A stretch of DNA of 64,000 bases from Gordionus sp. m RMFG-2023 (Eukaryota; Nematomorpha; Gordioida; Chordodea; Parachordodidae). The stretch lies in the NCBI RefSeq assembly GCF_954871325.1, contig NC_088775.1, forward strand, positions 35,503,561-35,567,560. The letters are read 5' to 3'. The translations under genes and the position numbers were made by a program. Positions 1-11,799 of the stretch are shown here, piece by piece (position 1 is the stretch's first letter; each line of letters begins with the position of its first letter). The notes under the pieces were generated by a model. It was not told the origin of the DNA and searched no databases. It was given only the letters and a program-made list of their open reading frames with translations.

Positions 1-1470
1 TCTTACTGGCGTTATACATAGAAAATTCTTCATTTTTGGTTTATACGTGAACAATAACGTGTTAAGCATTATCCTAATTAATTTTTTGAAAAGATTTGAC
101 CGAATGCCGAGCCTAAAACCGACCACTTACTAAATATTCGATCTACCAAATTTGGTAGTAATATTATTTGGAAATGGTTCATTTTTGGTTAATTTATCTA
201 TAAATACGTGCAAATCATTATCCCAAAAAATATTTTAAAAATATCGCGATTTGACCGATACACGATTTGAAACCGAAATACTGTCTTACTGGCGTTATAC
301 ATAGAAAATTCTTCATTTTTGGTTTATACGTGAACAATAACGTGTTAAGCATTATCCTAATTAATTTTTTGAAAAGATTTGACCGAATGCCGAGCCTAAA
401 ACCGACCACTTACTAAATATTCGATCGATATTTAGTAAGTGGTCGGTTTTGAGCTCGCCATTCGGTCAAATCATAATATTTTTAAAAAATTAATTAGGAT
501 AATGCTTAACACGTTATTGTTCACGTATAAACCAAAAATGAAGAATTTTCTATGTATAACGCCAGCAAGACAGTATTTCGGTTTCAAATCGGTTATCGGT
601 CAAATCACGATATTTTTAAAATATTTTTTGGGATAATGATTTAAACGTATATACAGATATTTAAACCAAATATGAACATTTTCCAAATAATATTACTACC
701 AAATTTGGTAGATCGAATATTTAGTAAGTGTTCGGTTTTGAGCTCGCCATTCGGTCAAATCTTAATATTTCAAAAAATTAATTAGGATAATGCTTAACAC
801 GTTATTGTTCATGTATAAATCAAAAATGAAGAATTTTCCATGTATAACGCCAGCAAGATAGTATTTAGTCATTGGGCCGGTTTCAAATCGTGTATCGGTC
901 AAATCACGATATTTTTAAAATATTTTTTGGGATAATGATTTACACGTATATACAGATATTTAAACCAAAAATGAACATTTTCCAAATAATATTACTACCA
1001 AATTTGGTAGATCGAATATTTAGTAGGTGGTCGGTTTTGAGCTCGCCATTCGGTCAAATTATAATATTTTCAAAAAATTAATTAGGATAATGAAAACACG
1101 TTATTGTTCACGTATAAACCAAAAATGAAGAATTTTCTATGTATAACGCCAGCAAGACAGTATTTCGGTTTTAAATCGGTTATCGGTCAAATCGTGATAT
1201 TTTTAAAATATTTTTTGGGATAATGATTTGCACGTATTTATAGATAAATTAACCAAAAATGAACATTTTCCAAATAATATACTACCAAATTTGGTAGATC
1301 GAATATTTAGTAAGTGGTCGGTTTTAAGCCCGGCATTCGGTCAAATCATAATATTTTCAAAATATTTTTTAGGATAATGTTTAACACCTAAATATACACG
1401 TATAAACCAAAAATGAAGAGATTTTGATCAATAACGCCAGCAATATGTTCCTTACAAACTTTCTACTATT
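1..1470. repeat. Tandem array of ~290-bp dimeric units with an orientation switch
   Basis: Units of about 290-300 bases repeat head to tail; the phrase TTTGGTAGATCGAATATTTAG recurs near 703, 1003 and 1288. Each unit is made of two related half-units of about 145 bases: one with CGGTTTTGAGCTCGCCATTCGGTCAAATC, written here in parts as CGGTTTTGAGC and ATTCGGTCAAATC, the other with GGTTTCAAATCGG and ATCGGTCAAATCACGA. Both halves end in a GGATAATG plus AACCAAAAATGAA stretch. Bases 1-425 run in the reverse orientation and from about 426 the array runs forward, so the junction TATTCGATCGATA is the centre of an inverted repeat. The array is cut by the window edge. Relatives lie at 60640-61740. Open frames in it are by-products of the repeat. 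Confidence 0.85.
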
Positions 1471-2100
1471 TTTCGCTTCTAAACCTACTCATTAATTAAA
1501 TCTCAAAGAAACCTCTATTTTTTAAATTTTTTTAGGTTTTTCACATGTATTTACACCCAAATACAAAAAAAAGCGCTATCCAATATTTATTCTGGTTTCC
1601 ATAGAATATATTTTCATATTTATGTATTTAACGCCCTCTTATGGATATAAATTTGTTAAATTTTGTAATTGAAAAATAAAATATAAGTTGTAATAAGCTA
1701 ATAAATATAATTTTTTTCCAAAAATATTAAGTAAAAATAGAATTTTAAATTATTTGATATTTAATATCAATTTATTAATTAATTAAAAATTGATTTATGT
1801 AAAATAAAAAAAATGATTTTGAAAAATTTTCTTTAAAAGATATTTTATCATCAAATTATGATTAATTATAATTAATTGCTTTTTAGCAAGACAGTTTAGC
1901 AAGACAGTATTTAGTCATACCCGAAAAATAGAGTTTAAATTTTCCTAAAATTTATTTATTAAATTTTTAAAAGCTTTATTTATAAATATATACGATAAAG
2001 TTGGCAATTATTTTTTTATACTTTTGGCATACCAAAACACATTTCCTTCTGTGAAAATTAAAATACTAAATATTTTTCAAATCTTTTTTTAGTCAATCAT
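1471..2100 (+). mobile_element. Flanking arm of foldback element (sister of 61770-62250)
   Basis: After the tandem units the sequence runs through CTACTCATTAATTAAAT, a GCGCTA stretch and GATTAATTGCTTTTTAGCAA. The same order of phrases occurs at 61770-62200 and, reverse-complemented, at 60190-60620. This is therefore the arm of the same foldback family as the element at the other end of the window. No coding sequence is seen. The outer end of the element is not obvious here. Confidence 0.6.
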
Positions 2101-2760
2101 GTGTATGTTAGGCTCAAATTTTAATCTTATAAAATAATAGCTCAAATTATAAATGGAGTGAGCCAACGTTTCCCTGAACTCAACTTACCCGGGTATCTTC
2201 TACTTAAGTGAACCATGCAATATACAACATATAATTGAATATATATTTTAAAAAATTAGATTAATACTTGTGTATAGTTGATATTTTTATAAATTAGTAG
2301 CGATAACATGAAAAATAATAAATTCGACTTGTGATATCAAAATAAGATGGATTGTTAACTGTGGAATTGAAAACGATAATAGATTATATTTTCCTCTCAA
2401 GCGTTTAAATCATGGTCTAGTAAAGTAATCATACTTGCTTTTACACTTGAAAAAGAAAAGATCAAACATCCATCTCATAAGATTTATAACATCTTAGAAA
2501 ATCTTCCGTTTTCATTTATTTTTTAATATAATTTTAAAAAAAAATCTTATGTGGAAATTTGATTAAAAATTAAATGTGCAGAGTATTGTTAAAATTTTTG
2601 AGATTTTTCTATGTTACCTTTAAATATATAAATAAATTTTCTTAAATGATTTTATATAAATAAAAAAGTATGGAGGGGGTTTAATTAATTTAAAAGAAAT
2701 AAAAGAAAAATGTCGACTAGATAACATAATAAAATACAAAATTTTACCTATTCATATTTT
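2101..2760. other. AT-rich spacer, nothing recognised
   Basis: Low-complexity AT-rich sequence without a convincing open frame, terminal repeat or motif. Confidence 0.5.
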
Positions 2761-2763
2761 CCG

Positions 2764-2831
2764 GGGGTGGCACAGTGGGTTATGATGTATGCTTGGAAAC
2801 AAAACTGAAGGTCCCAGATTCAATCCTGGTA
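2764..2831 (+). repeat. tRNA-derived SINE head (A and B boxes)
   Basis: TGGCACAGTGGG at 2768-2779 fits the pol III A-box consensus TRGCNNAGYNGG at every position, and GATTCAATCC at 2817-2826 fits the B box. The spacing of about 37 bases is that of a tRNA-like promoter. It does not fold as a good tRNA and is followed by AT-rich sequence leading into the LINE at 2900, so a tRNA-derived SINE, or the tRNA-like head of a composite element, is more likely than a tRNA gene. Confidence 0.55.
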
Positions 2832-3513
2832 AGGAACATAAGAATTTTCAAAAAAATTTCAGATTTTTCTTCGATGATTGATGTGTAAAGACATATGGTA
2901 AGATGAATTTCGGCGCTTAAAGATGACATCTCCGATCACCGACAGGCCTGGACAGCCGGATGCTAAGAATACTTGTCCGATAAACAAAAATGAAGGAAAA
3001 AAACAAAAATAGGAATATGAAAGCTAGGGCCTTCCCTCCAAGCGAAGCGCAAGGTGTAGACCTCCATCTTGTGAAAAGTAAAATAAAGGTCAAAGCAAAG
3101 AAGACAATTAGCAAGTTTGAATATTGGGACACTTAAAGGTAAGACGAGAGAATTGACATCAGTTGAACAAGAGAAAAGTTGATATAGCCTGCATACAAGA
3201 GACGGTCATAAGACCTTAATGATTGGAGATGGGTATAAATTGTACTATAATGAAATTGTTAGCAATAGGAACGGTGTCGGCATTATCCTCAGTCAAGATC
3301 TAACTTCCTCAGTGATAGAAGTCAACAGGATCTCTGATGGACTAATGAAAATAAAACTCTGCATTGGTCAATCCTACACATTCTTTCAGTATATGCTCCT
3401 CAAACGGGTTGCAAAGAAGAAGAGAAAGATGACTTTAGAGCTATCCTTTATGAAACTGTAATGGAATACCCTAAGGATGACCTAGTTATAATGGTGGTGA
3501 CTTAAATGCGCAT

Positions 3514-3807
3514 GTGGGAAAAGCAAGAGACAGCTACAAAAGGCATCATGGTGGTTTTGGATATGGAGAGAGAAATGATGAAGGAGAGCATATACTGAAA
3601 TTTGTGCAAGCCTTCGACCTTGCCTTAACCAACACCTACTATAGGGAAAATGACAGTCATTTAATAACATATGAAAGTGGTACAAGGAAAACACAGATAG
3701 ATTACATGCTAATCACTCGCAGAAGATTAAAAGATGTAAAAGACTGCAAAGTCATCCCAGGAGAAGATATTGCCGCGCAACACAAGTTATTTACACCTCA
3801 AAAATAA
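3514..3807 (+). pseudogene. RTE endonuclease fragment
   Basis: A 97-residue stretch covers the C-terminal half of an APE-type endonuclease: HGGFGYGERND, EHILKFVQAFDLALTNTYY, SHLITYESGTRKTQIDYML and the VIPGEDIAAQHKL end, which is the counterpart of the catalytic histidine region. The matching N-terminal half lies upstream in other frames. It belongs to the LINE at 2890-5270 and has no host function. Confidence 0.8.
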
Positions 3808-4462
3808 ATCCACTCAAAGCAAGATAAAACTTGAATCATGCATCAAATGGGGTAAATTAAAATCAATGACAGATGCCTTTGCAATCAATGCAAACATTGA
3901 AACAATAGATTCCTCACAAGTCAGTGAAAAAATGTGGACAGACATTTCATCCAGATTAATAGACACTGCCAAATCAACACTAGGCTTGACAAGGGGAGGT
4001 AACAAATCATACAAAGAACTATGGTGATGGAATGAAGAGGTACAAACTACTATACAGGAGAAAAGCCCTTTGTAAAATATGGTAAAAATCCAAAAACCCA
4101 GATGACAATACAAGATACAAAAAATCCAAGAGAATAGCTACAAAGGCGGTAGCTAGGGCCAAATCTATGGCATAAGATTACAGGTATGAAGAACTACATA
4201 CCAAAGAAGGGCAAAATAAAATATACAGATTAGCCAACAGCGAGAAAAGAATTCTAGGGATATAAACGGAGCTCCGAAAGTAATCAAGAATAAAGATGGT
4301 AAATTGATAATAAAGGAAAAAGAAATAATGAATAGATGGAAATAATATTTTCAGGAGCTTCTCAACTTTAATCTCCACATACTACATCTAGATGAACACT
4401 CCCCATGTCAAAACCTTATACCACCAATAACAGAACAAGAGTTAATCATACGCCTCAAGCAT

Positions 4463-4971
4463 ATGGAAAACAACAAAGCTAGGGGTCCAGATGATATTCC
4501 AATAGAAAGCCTTAAAGCACTAGGAGATGATGGAATACATTTCCTCACAAATCTATACAATAAAATACCTCCTCAAAAATGGAGGAAGATCTATCTAGTC
4601 CCTATCTTCAAAAATAAAGGGGCCCACACAATTGTCAAAATTACAGGGGCATAAAACTAATGTCACACTGTCTAAAACTATACGAAAAAATAATAGAAAA
4701 AAGATTAAGAGACATAATCGAAATAGGAGAGACTCAGTTTGGCTTTATGCCTGGAAGATCAACAACTGATGCTATCCACGCAATTAGACAAATGAGTGAA
4801 AAATATAGGGAAAAGAACAAAAAGCTACACATGGTCTTTCTCGATATAGAAATATCCTTCGATAGAATCCCAAGAAATCTTATCTGGTGGTCGCTACGCC
4901 ACAAAAAGGTTCCCAAAAAATATATAAGAATAATACAGTATGTATATGGGCCATATAACAATGGTCCGTAG
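4463..4971 (+). pseudogene. RTE reverse transcriptase fragment (fingers and motif A)
   Basis: Two abutting frames (4463-4654 and 4660-4971) cover fingers and palm up to motif A of an RTE reverse transcriptase: KARGPDDIPIESLKALGDDG, QKWRKIYLVPIFKNKG, then KLYEKIIEKRL, TQFGFMPGRSTTDAI and LHMVFLDIEISFDRIPR. A one-frame slip near 4655 separates them. Motifs B and C are absent because of the internal deletion of the element. Confidence 0.8.
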
Positions 4972-5289
4972 CACAAAGGCTTCACAATAGCCGAGGAAGT
5001 TCATCAATGGTCGGCTTACAAGAATAATAGGAAGTTAAAAGGTAGTGCCTAGCCTATTAAAACTAAGATAATGGTGAACAGACTTAGGTGGTATGGGAAC
5101 ACAATGAGAAGGCCCATGAACTACATAGGAAATAAGGTTGAGAGTTTGGAAGTGATGGGCAAACGTAAAGAAGTATAAACTAGATAAAAGAGATAGTATA
5201 AATAGCATAAGGTGGAGAGAGATATTGAAGGAGCTTACCATTAGAAAAGGTGAAAGCTAAAGAGAGAAAGAAAAAAAATTTCCATTGAT

Positions 5290-7399
5290 GGAGGGGGGGG
5301 TTGAACCCTAAACCTATCCCTTTGTCTAAATGGCTACTAACTGTCATGATACTGAATGATCAAAACATTTGCAATAAAATTAAATTCTAATTGAAGGTTT
5401 AATTACTTGAGAAAATTTATTTATTTTGTTTTTCTATAAAGTAATGAAGGCTCTGAAAATATTTTAATCGTAGAAAACCAAGCTATGAATGTATCCAGGA
5501 TTGGGTAAATTTTCAAAAAAAATGTATTCAAATTAGTGATTTACATTGAGTATATTTTTCAAGCCAGGGTCGAATTTTTTTTTTAAATTTGTCCGGCCCG
5601 GCTTGATCCTACACTTTTTTTTAACATTTATCCAGAAAAGCCCGACATGAAATAAAAAAATATTATTTATCAGCCCGGCCCGAATATATTAAATGAAATT
5701 AGAAAATTCAATAATTTTTAAAAAATATATATCTGTACCTTGCTTCTTACAAGAATTTGATCCGGCCCGACTCTAATACCCTAATCTTTTTTTAAATTTT
5801 AGGCCTAACTCAGCCCAAGATTATTTTTTTTAAATGGCTCAGGACGAGTAGAAGCCGGGCCGGGGTTTTATATCTCAAATTCAAAATACACTTATAAATG
5901 TATGTATTTAAATATAAATACAAATACGTTTTAAAAAATGTCGGTAATGCAAACTTTATAAATATATTATATATATATTTAAACAGCCTATTCCATAAAT
6001 TATGTCATAATTGCAACTATCATAAATGGCATAGTTTTATAGAGTATAGAACATAAATTTGAGCATAATTATTGCACATAATTAATTATATTACAGATAG
6101 AATTAAAATTATAGCATATAATATCTAATATATATATAAAAAAAATTCAAATAAATCACATTTTGAAGGATAATGTTTAATAATCAGAATATATCGAGGA
6201 AGCTAGAGGATTTAATAGAAAAGAATTATTTACCCCGGAGTCCAAATTCTATTAACAATTTTTTTTTTTTACTGAATCTAATCTATAATAGAAAGAGGAA
6301 AAAAAATGTTTATTTTAATATTTTTCACATTAGTAAAACAAAGGTTTAAATAAATATTTATGGAAATTAAAACAGAAAATACTTTTAAATTTACTTTCAT
6401 TTTCAGGTTTGTCATGCTTTTAGATATATTTAGATTTATATATTTTTTTAAAAATAAAAGTGATAACAGTATAGAATATTGCAATTTACATTTAAAAAAT
6501 TGACAATTTAATAGTGGGGAAGAAACTAATTAAAAATAAAAGATAAAGAATTTTGGCATTATTACTTAGTGCCACAAAAAATTACCAAATTAAATTATAG
6601 TAGATAAATATGAACCGATACAATTACAACAAAATATTATTTGTCAATATCTCACAATTGCCATACTTAAACAATTCATGAAAATTAACAAAAACATATT
6701 TAGAAAGTTATGATAGTTCAGAAAGGTATGAGTATGAAAAGATATGTATTTGATAATTTACCAAAATTTATATGAATAAATATTACATATCATACAGTGT
6801 TAACCTCCCCCTATTAAAATGATGGATCATGAATCATTAAGAAGACTAAAACATGTTGTAGATATATGGTATTTATCTTACAATCTAAACCTTAATTTGA
6901 AATTATTTTAAAGCACAATTGATTAATTATGATTTTTTTTAATATTAATATTATAAAGGTAAAAAAATAAAAAATAAATTATATAAGGTTTCCTACCAAA
7001 ATTATTTAATTTAAAAGATTTAAAAAATTATTAATTTCATAGGGTAAATATTGTAAAAATAATTTTTATTCATTTTAATTTGAAATTAAATACTTAAATA
7101 TGTTTGAAAATAGTTAATATTTAATAAATATATATTTAATTGTTTGATATTGGCTGTTTAAAAAAGATCATTGTGGACCCTTCCCCCCTAAACCAACACT
7201 TGCCCCCTTCTGCTACCTCTTATAAAAATTATGGTTAGATATTATTGATTTTCCTGTGGTTATTAATATTTTGCTATAATATCTTAATATTATCGCCCAT
7301 TAAAGTTGACTGAACAATTTTACACACTAATTCTAAAATATATGTCAATGTTTTCTCATGCTTTATTAGTCCCAATGGGTGTAATCAGTATAGTAATCA
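5290..7399. other. AT-rich stretch holding a GGCCCGG-motif repeat relic
   Basis: Mostly AT-rich without genes. Between 5560 and 5880 short GC-rich words (GGCCCGGC, AGCCCGGCCCGA, GATCCGGCCCGAC, GCCGGGCCGGGG) are spaced by 30-70 AT-rich bases, on both strands. Such interspersed GGCCCGG words are typical of the subterminal regions of some non-autonomous hAT-like elements. Ends and target duplication are no longer visible. Similar relics lie at 28840-29060, 34020-34400, 36340-36480 and 48690-49020. Confidence 0.45.
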
Positions 7400-7613
7400 T
7401 AGTAGCGTCACTAGGGGGTGGGGGGGCGCAGGGGCTCGAGCCCTGAAAAATTTGAAGATCCCCCTCCAAATTTAAATTTTTTTATACAACTAAAAAAATA
7501 AAAATAGGTAAGAATTAGCTTTGAAAAAAGTAATTTTAGATAATGTTGGCTTTAAAAAAGAAAAAAAAAATTTTTTGAGCTTCCTGAGGTTGCAAAGGTT
7601 AATGACGCCCCTG
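7400..7613 (+). mobile_element. Short non-autonomous hAT-like element (MITE), 214 bp
   Basis: The left end TAGTAGCGTCACTAGGGGG and the right end AATGACGCCCCTG (reverse complement CAGGGGCGTCATT) are imperfect terminal inverted repeats. They are flanked by AGTAATCA (7392-7399) and AATAATCA (7614-7621), an 8-bp duplication with one mismatch, as expected for hAT. The left end carries the G-rich GGGGGGCGCAGGGGCTCGAGCCC hairpin, here noted as CAGGGGCTCGAGCCC, shared with the elements at 8012 and 22304. No coding capacity. Confidence 0.7.
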
Positions 7614-8011
7614 AATAATCAGTATAAAGAAAAAAATAAAAAAAATATAAGGAACAAAATTTTGGCTAGTCTTACGATTAAAAAGCTACTGAAAGAATTT
7701 ATTCTGAAAATTTTAACAATGTTTCATGTTAATTATATATTATTTTAATCCGTTTAATAAACAGTATAAAGAAAAAAAAACTATTAGCAAGATAAGAATG
7801 GTCGAAATTGACATCATGATAGAATAGAAAATATAGAATACTAATTAATTCTTTGATCAATTTTCCACCCACAAAAAAAGTAACCTTATTATAAGCCAAA
7901 TGTATATCATGCCTTAAGAGTGAAAATACTTATATCAATAATTAGTGAATATTTATTATATTAATGCTTCAATCCGCTTAATAAATATTTTAAAGAAATA
8001 AACATTACAGG
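7614..8011. other. AT-rich spacer, nothing recognised
   Basis: AT-rich sequence between two related non-autonomous elements. Nothing supported here apart from the 8-bp ATTACAGG at 8004-8011 that belongs to the next element. Confidence 0.4.
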
Positions 8012-9902
8012 TAGTGGCGTCGCTAGGGGGGGGGGCGCAGGGGCTATAGCCCCCAAGTTTGAATAGCCTCCTAAAGCAAAAAATTTTTTTAATGGCTCCT
8101 TTATCCCCTTGAGCTAAAAATAAATGTTTTTAATTGCCCTCTGAATAATTTCTTTTATAATTCTATTGAGTAAAATATAAATTTAATTTTATTAAAAAAT
8201 TAATAAGACTATCTTAATTTTTATTAAATGAATACTATTTTAATTATTAGATTAGATTATTACATATATATTATACTCTGTCAGCTTGCAATCAAATTCT
8301 TTGTTAAAAATATAACAATATCACTCACTAAATATTAATTTAGCATTAACAGTTGAAGCTTAATTGACTTTTATTATTTAAATTATTATATAACCCTAAT
8401 TAAATAAATATAATCATTTATTAATTGAAAATTAATAATTTAATATTTTAGCCGAGTTCAAAATCACTAATCAACTATATTATTGATTTTTAAATTTAAT
8501 TATCATGTTTCTTCCTAAAATTATTTTCAAGGTCCAAATCGAAATAAGTATTAAAGATTTATTTATAAAAAGTAAGTAGACATATAGTTTATAATCCTCT
8601 ATTATATATATTTTTTATAAAATATTAGGTAAAATGCCTCTGACAGTTATATAATATATTACAGTTAATATTTTTAAAATTTTACTAATAAATGCTTTTG
8701 ATAATAAATATAAGTAACAATTTGCTTATAAATATTTAACGCCATCTAATAATTGACAATATAATTAATATTAAGCGTATTATATTATTTATCCCACAAT
8801 GGATGTAATAAATTCGATATCTTTTCTTCTCTTTTTTACGTGTTTTTAGGAAGCTATTTTCTTCTTAGGAATATAGATTTGAGTTAAATTTTTAATACGA
8901 ATATATTTTTAATATTATTACAAACTACTATTATTTTAAGATATAATATACCAACTAGAGATGGTGCGACAATAATATATAAAATCTTAATTGCTTTCAT
9001 GATATCACTCTGGTTCTTATTTTGTAGTTACAAAATGTTTCATTTCTAATATGGCATTTTTGCCGTGTAAATAACTCAAGGCTTCAATATATTTGCATAA
9101 TTTATTTTAAAGGTTTTTAGTGTTTTTGTTTTATCAATTTATCTAACAGAATAAATTCTGATATGGGTTACCATCGTGAGTGTCATGGCTAGGACTGTTA
9201 ACCAGCATCTTGTGTGGCTATGTAATTTAAGATTATTACTACAGTGGCTGAGAGCACATGATCGCATATTTTAGATAAGCAATAATGGTCAAGTGTGTAG
9301 TCGTTTATATATCATTAAAAATGGAAGATAATCTTTTAGAAATTTAATATCATACAATAATTTTCTCGATTACTTATCTAGCTTCCATCATGTCATCTAA
9401 GAGGAAGCTCTAACCACCATATAGTTTTATGATTTGGATTGGTCGTTTATATTCTCTTCTTCAAGAATTGTTGATTTGGTAAGGTCTATAAATTTTTTCT
9501 TATTAGTCCATTCTATTATCTAAAATGGTAATAGAGAGTTATATTAGTTTCATGACCTTTTGACAATATAAGTTGCTAATATTATATTATGTAGTTTTCA
9601 AAACCCATTATCAATTGAGGCATATATATGAATTAATTAACCTTTTTTATCATTTATAATTCTTTAGACGCAAAATTTTTTTATCAACAATCGAAAATAT
9701 TTATACTTTAATAAATAGATTTTGTATTAAAAAATATTATTTTTAGAAATGTCTTGTATTGTATTGTTTTATAAATTTTAAAAAATATATAAATATATAA
9801 CCCGGCCGAAGGCCCGCAAATTGGGGGGTATGGGGGGCGAAGCCCTCCATAAAATTTTTTTAGTTGAGCCCCCTGAGATTTTAAAGGCCAGCGATGCCCC
9901 TG
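8012..9902 (+). mobile_element. Non-autonomous hAT-like element, 1.9 kb, TSD ATTACAGG
   Basis: Left end TAGTGGCGTCGCTAGGGG and right end GCCAGCGATGCCCCTG (reverse complement CAGGGGCATCGCTGGC) are terminal inverted repeats. ATTACAGG occurs directly before (8004-8011) and directly after (9903-9910), a perfect 8-bp target duplication. The left end has a GC-rich run with CAGGGGCTATAGCCCC, and the right end has CGAAGGCCCGCAAATTGGGGGG. Between them is AT-rich sequence without a transposase. A second, reverse-oriented copy is at 21516-24566. Superfamily hAT is inferred from the duplication length and the YAG ends. Confidence 0.8.
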
Positions 9903-9910
9903 ATTACAGG

Positions 9911-10875
9911 CAAAATAATAAAAAATTGCTAAGATTTATATCATAGAACAAACATGATAGTAGATTGAACATTTGGGTGAGCATATAATGTGGGATTATA
10001 AACTACTAGTGCATTTATAAAAAAAATCAGACGCATTCTTCTTCAACGTTCAATGACAAAAATCGAGTGCATTTGCTTTCAACGTTCACCTTCTTCAAAA
10101 GGATGGTGTTATATTCCTTCAAAACTTTATGAATAAAATACATTTAATATTAAATTTAATACAAATATACACCTCATATTTTTTAACTCAATATTAGCTG
10201 CGTATATAGGCTCAATTTAGCCGATAATGACTCAAGCTTGTAAATTCGATATATTTTATTCATAAGTAGAACGCGATATATTTTAAGGTCATAAGTAGAA
10301 ATCGCGATATATTTAATAAAAGATCATACGAATGTTATAATTATAATAAATTAATATTTTAATTAATATAAAGTTATAAAAATCTTTATTTAAATCTAGT
10401 AATTAATTTATAATTGTATAATTTATAAAATGAAAAATATATAATTAATATAATTAGTAAACGATTACGAAAAAGAAAATCATAATAACAAGAGGACAAT
10501 ATTGAGGCATAATTATAAAATAATGTAAAATACAAAATAAATAAAAGCGAAAGAAAGGAGCAAAATTATTCAAAACCTCCTTCACCTAATCACAGGAGAG
10601 ACCGAATTAATAAAACAAATATAATTAGCCTAAGAATGGCTATTGCGATGCTCTGCCTTAAGTAAAAACCTTCTCGAGGCTCCCCAGAATTTTTTCTGAT
10701 TAGGCGGCCACAGTGGCCCCTAAACTTTCATAGCGAACAAAGCAGAATACCCCCTGAAAAGTACCCCCCCCCCCTTCGAAAAAATGTTAATTATTTTATG
10801 ACACCCATAAATTTCAAAAATAATTTTTATTGCATCATTTAATATATAATATAAATAAAATGCAAAAAATATATA
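9911..10875. other. AT-rich spacer with possible left TIR of the ZMYM1-like hAT
   Basis: No gene seen. Near 10703-10722 the sequence GGCGGCCACAGTGGCCCC, read in reverse complement (GGGGCCACTGTGGCCGCC), resembles AGGGACCACTGGGCGGTC at 14356. These could be the decayed terminal repeats of the hAT whose transposase lies between, but this is weak. A C-run follows at 10764. Confidence 0.3.
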
Positions 10876-11786
10876 GGGGAAATGTGCCATAAACGGCCAT
10901 GGTTGAAGACTGGCCACCACCCTTTTTTTTTATCTATTAGACCAATTTCTCTCAAAATTGGTCAAAATGTGTATATTTATGATATGTACCTTACCTAAGT
11001 TCATTTATTGAATATAGTAATTGAATAAAAAAATAATAAACTGTTTTTAGTACCTCTTTCTGGAAAAATCACCTTACACATTTTTTTGTTTGGTGAAAAT
11101 ATTACTAATTTAGATTATTGATATTTTATATAAATATTATCATTAGGCATTTAGCATTATTCACACAAAAAATTAGACTTTAAAAGCTTTATTTAATAGA
11201 CATATAAGGCGCTTAATAATAATAGATAGGTGGGTATTGACTGGCCATGTATGATTGGCCACAATTCGCTCATTCACATACTCATATTAAAATGAAAAGC
11301 TCTTGCAAAACAACATTTGGTGAAATAAAATGATGAAGAAGCTTAAGAATGTTTAGTAAAATGATAATTAAGATATTAATTTATAATATTATCATTAAAT
11401 AGATGCGGTAATAAATTGAGATTTTAATACTAATTAAATTAGTGTATAATTAATTTTTTATATAACTAAAAAAATGTAGAAATATCAACAAGTATTTCAT
11501 ATTGTATTATTTTATATTTATAAATAAATTCTTAAATAATATATTATGGCCAATTAACACATAGTATATGGCCAGTCAATACATACTATGTTTGGACTGG
11601 CCAGAAAAACAACTTTCACATAACCTCATCTAGCTCATAAACTTATACATATAGCTTTGATTCTAATTTTATTTTAAAGATTAATATTTAGGCTACACAT
11701 TGGTATAAAATTTGTTTGGTTAAACATAAATTTTAATACCTTTTTTCAAAAAAGCAAAAACATGGCCATTTATGCCACATTTCCCC
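10876..11786. mobile_element. Non-autonomous element with 25-bp TIRs, TA duplication and TGGCCA words
   Basis: The left end GGGGAAATGTGCCATAAACG and the reverse complement of the right end, GGGGAAATGTGGCATAAATG, match over about 25 bases including GGCCATG. Both ends are bordered by TA (10874-10875 and 11787-11788), which suggests a TA target duplication of the Tc1/mariner kind, though this is only two bases. Inside, the word TGGCCA recurs near both ends (10904, 11242, 11257, 11545, 11560, 11588), plausibly subterminal binding sites. No coding region. Superfamily not certain. Confidence 0.65.
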
Positions 11787-11799
11787 TACTTTAAAAATA

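Larger units (their letters stand above)
2890..5270 (+). mobile_element. RTE-clade LINE, broken and internally deleted
   Basis: A non-LTR retrotransposon copied by target-primed reverse transcription. The endonuclease begins near 3110 (NIGTLKGKTREL) and is clear at 3490-3790, with GDLNAHVGK, HGGFGYGERN, QIDYML and a final AAQHKL block typical of the RTE group annotated as craniofacial-development-protein-2-like. The linker has LGLTRGG and WNEEVQ (3980-4050). The reverse transcriptase part (4440-4971) shows NKARGPDDIP, LYEKIIEKRLRD, GETQFGFMPGRSTTDAI and motif A as FLDIEISFDRIPR. Just after 4971 the palm (the YADD region) is missing: the sequence jumps to the 3' thumb-like LRWYGNTMRRP at 5080-5115. 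Several frame changes, for example near 3470 and 4655, break the frame. An old dead copy. Confidence 0.85.

Noticed and set aside
5285-5335. A reverse-strand B-box-like word (GGGTTCAACCC) after the RTE LINE
   Set aside because: No convincing A box at the right distance; too weak to list as a SINE.
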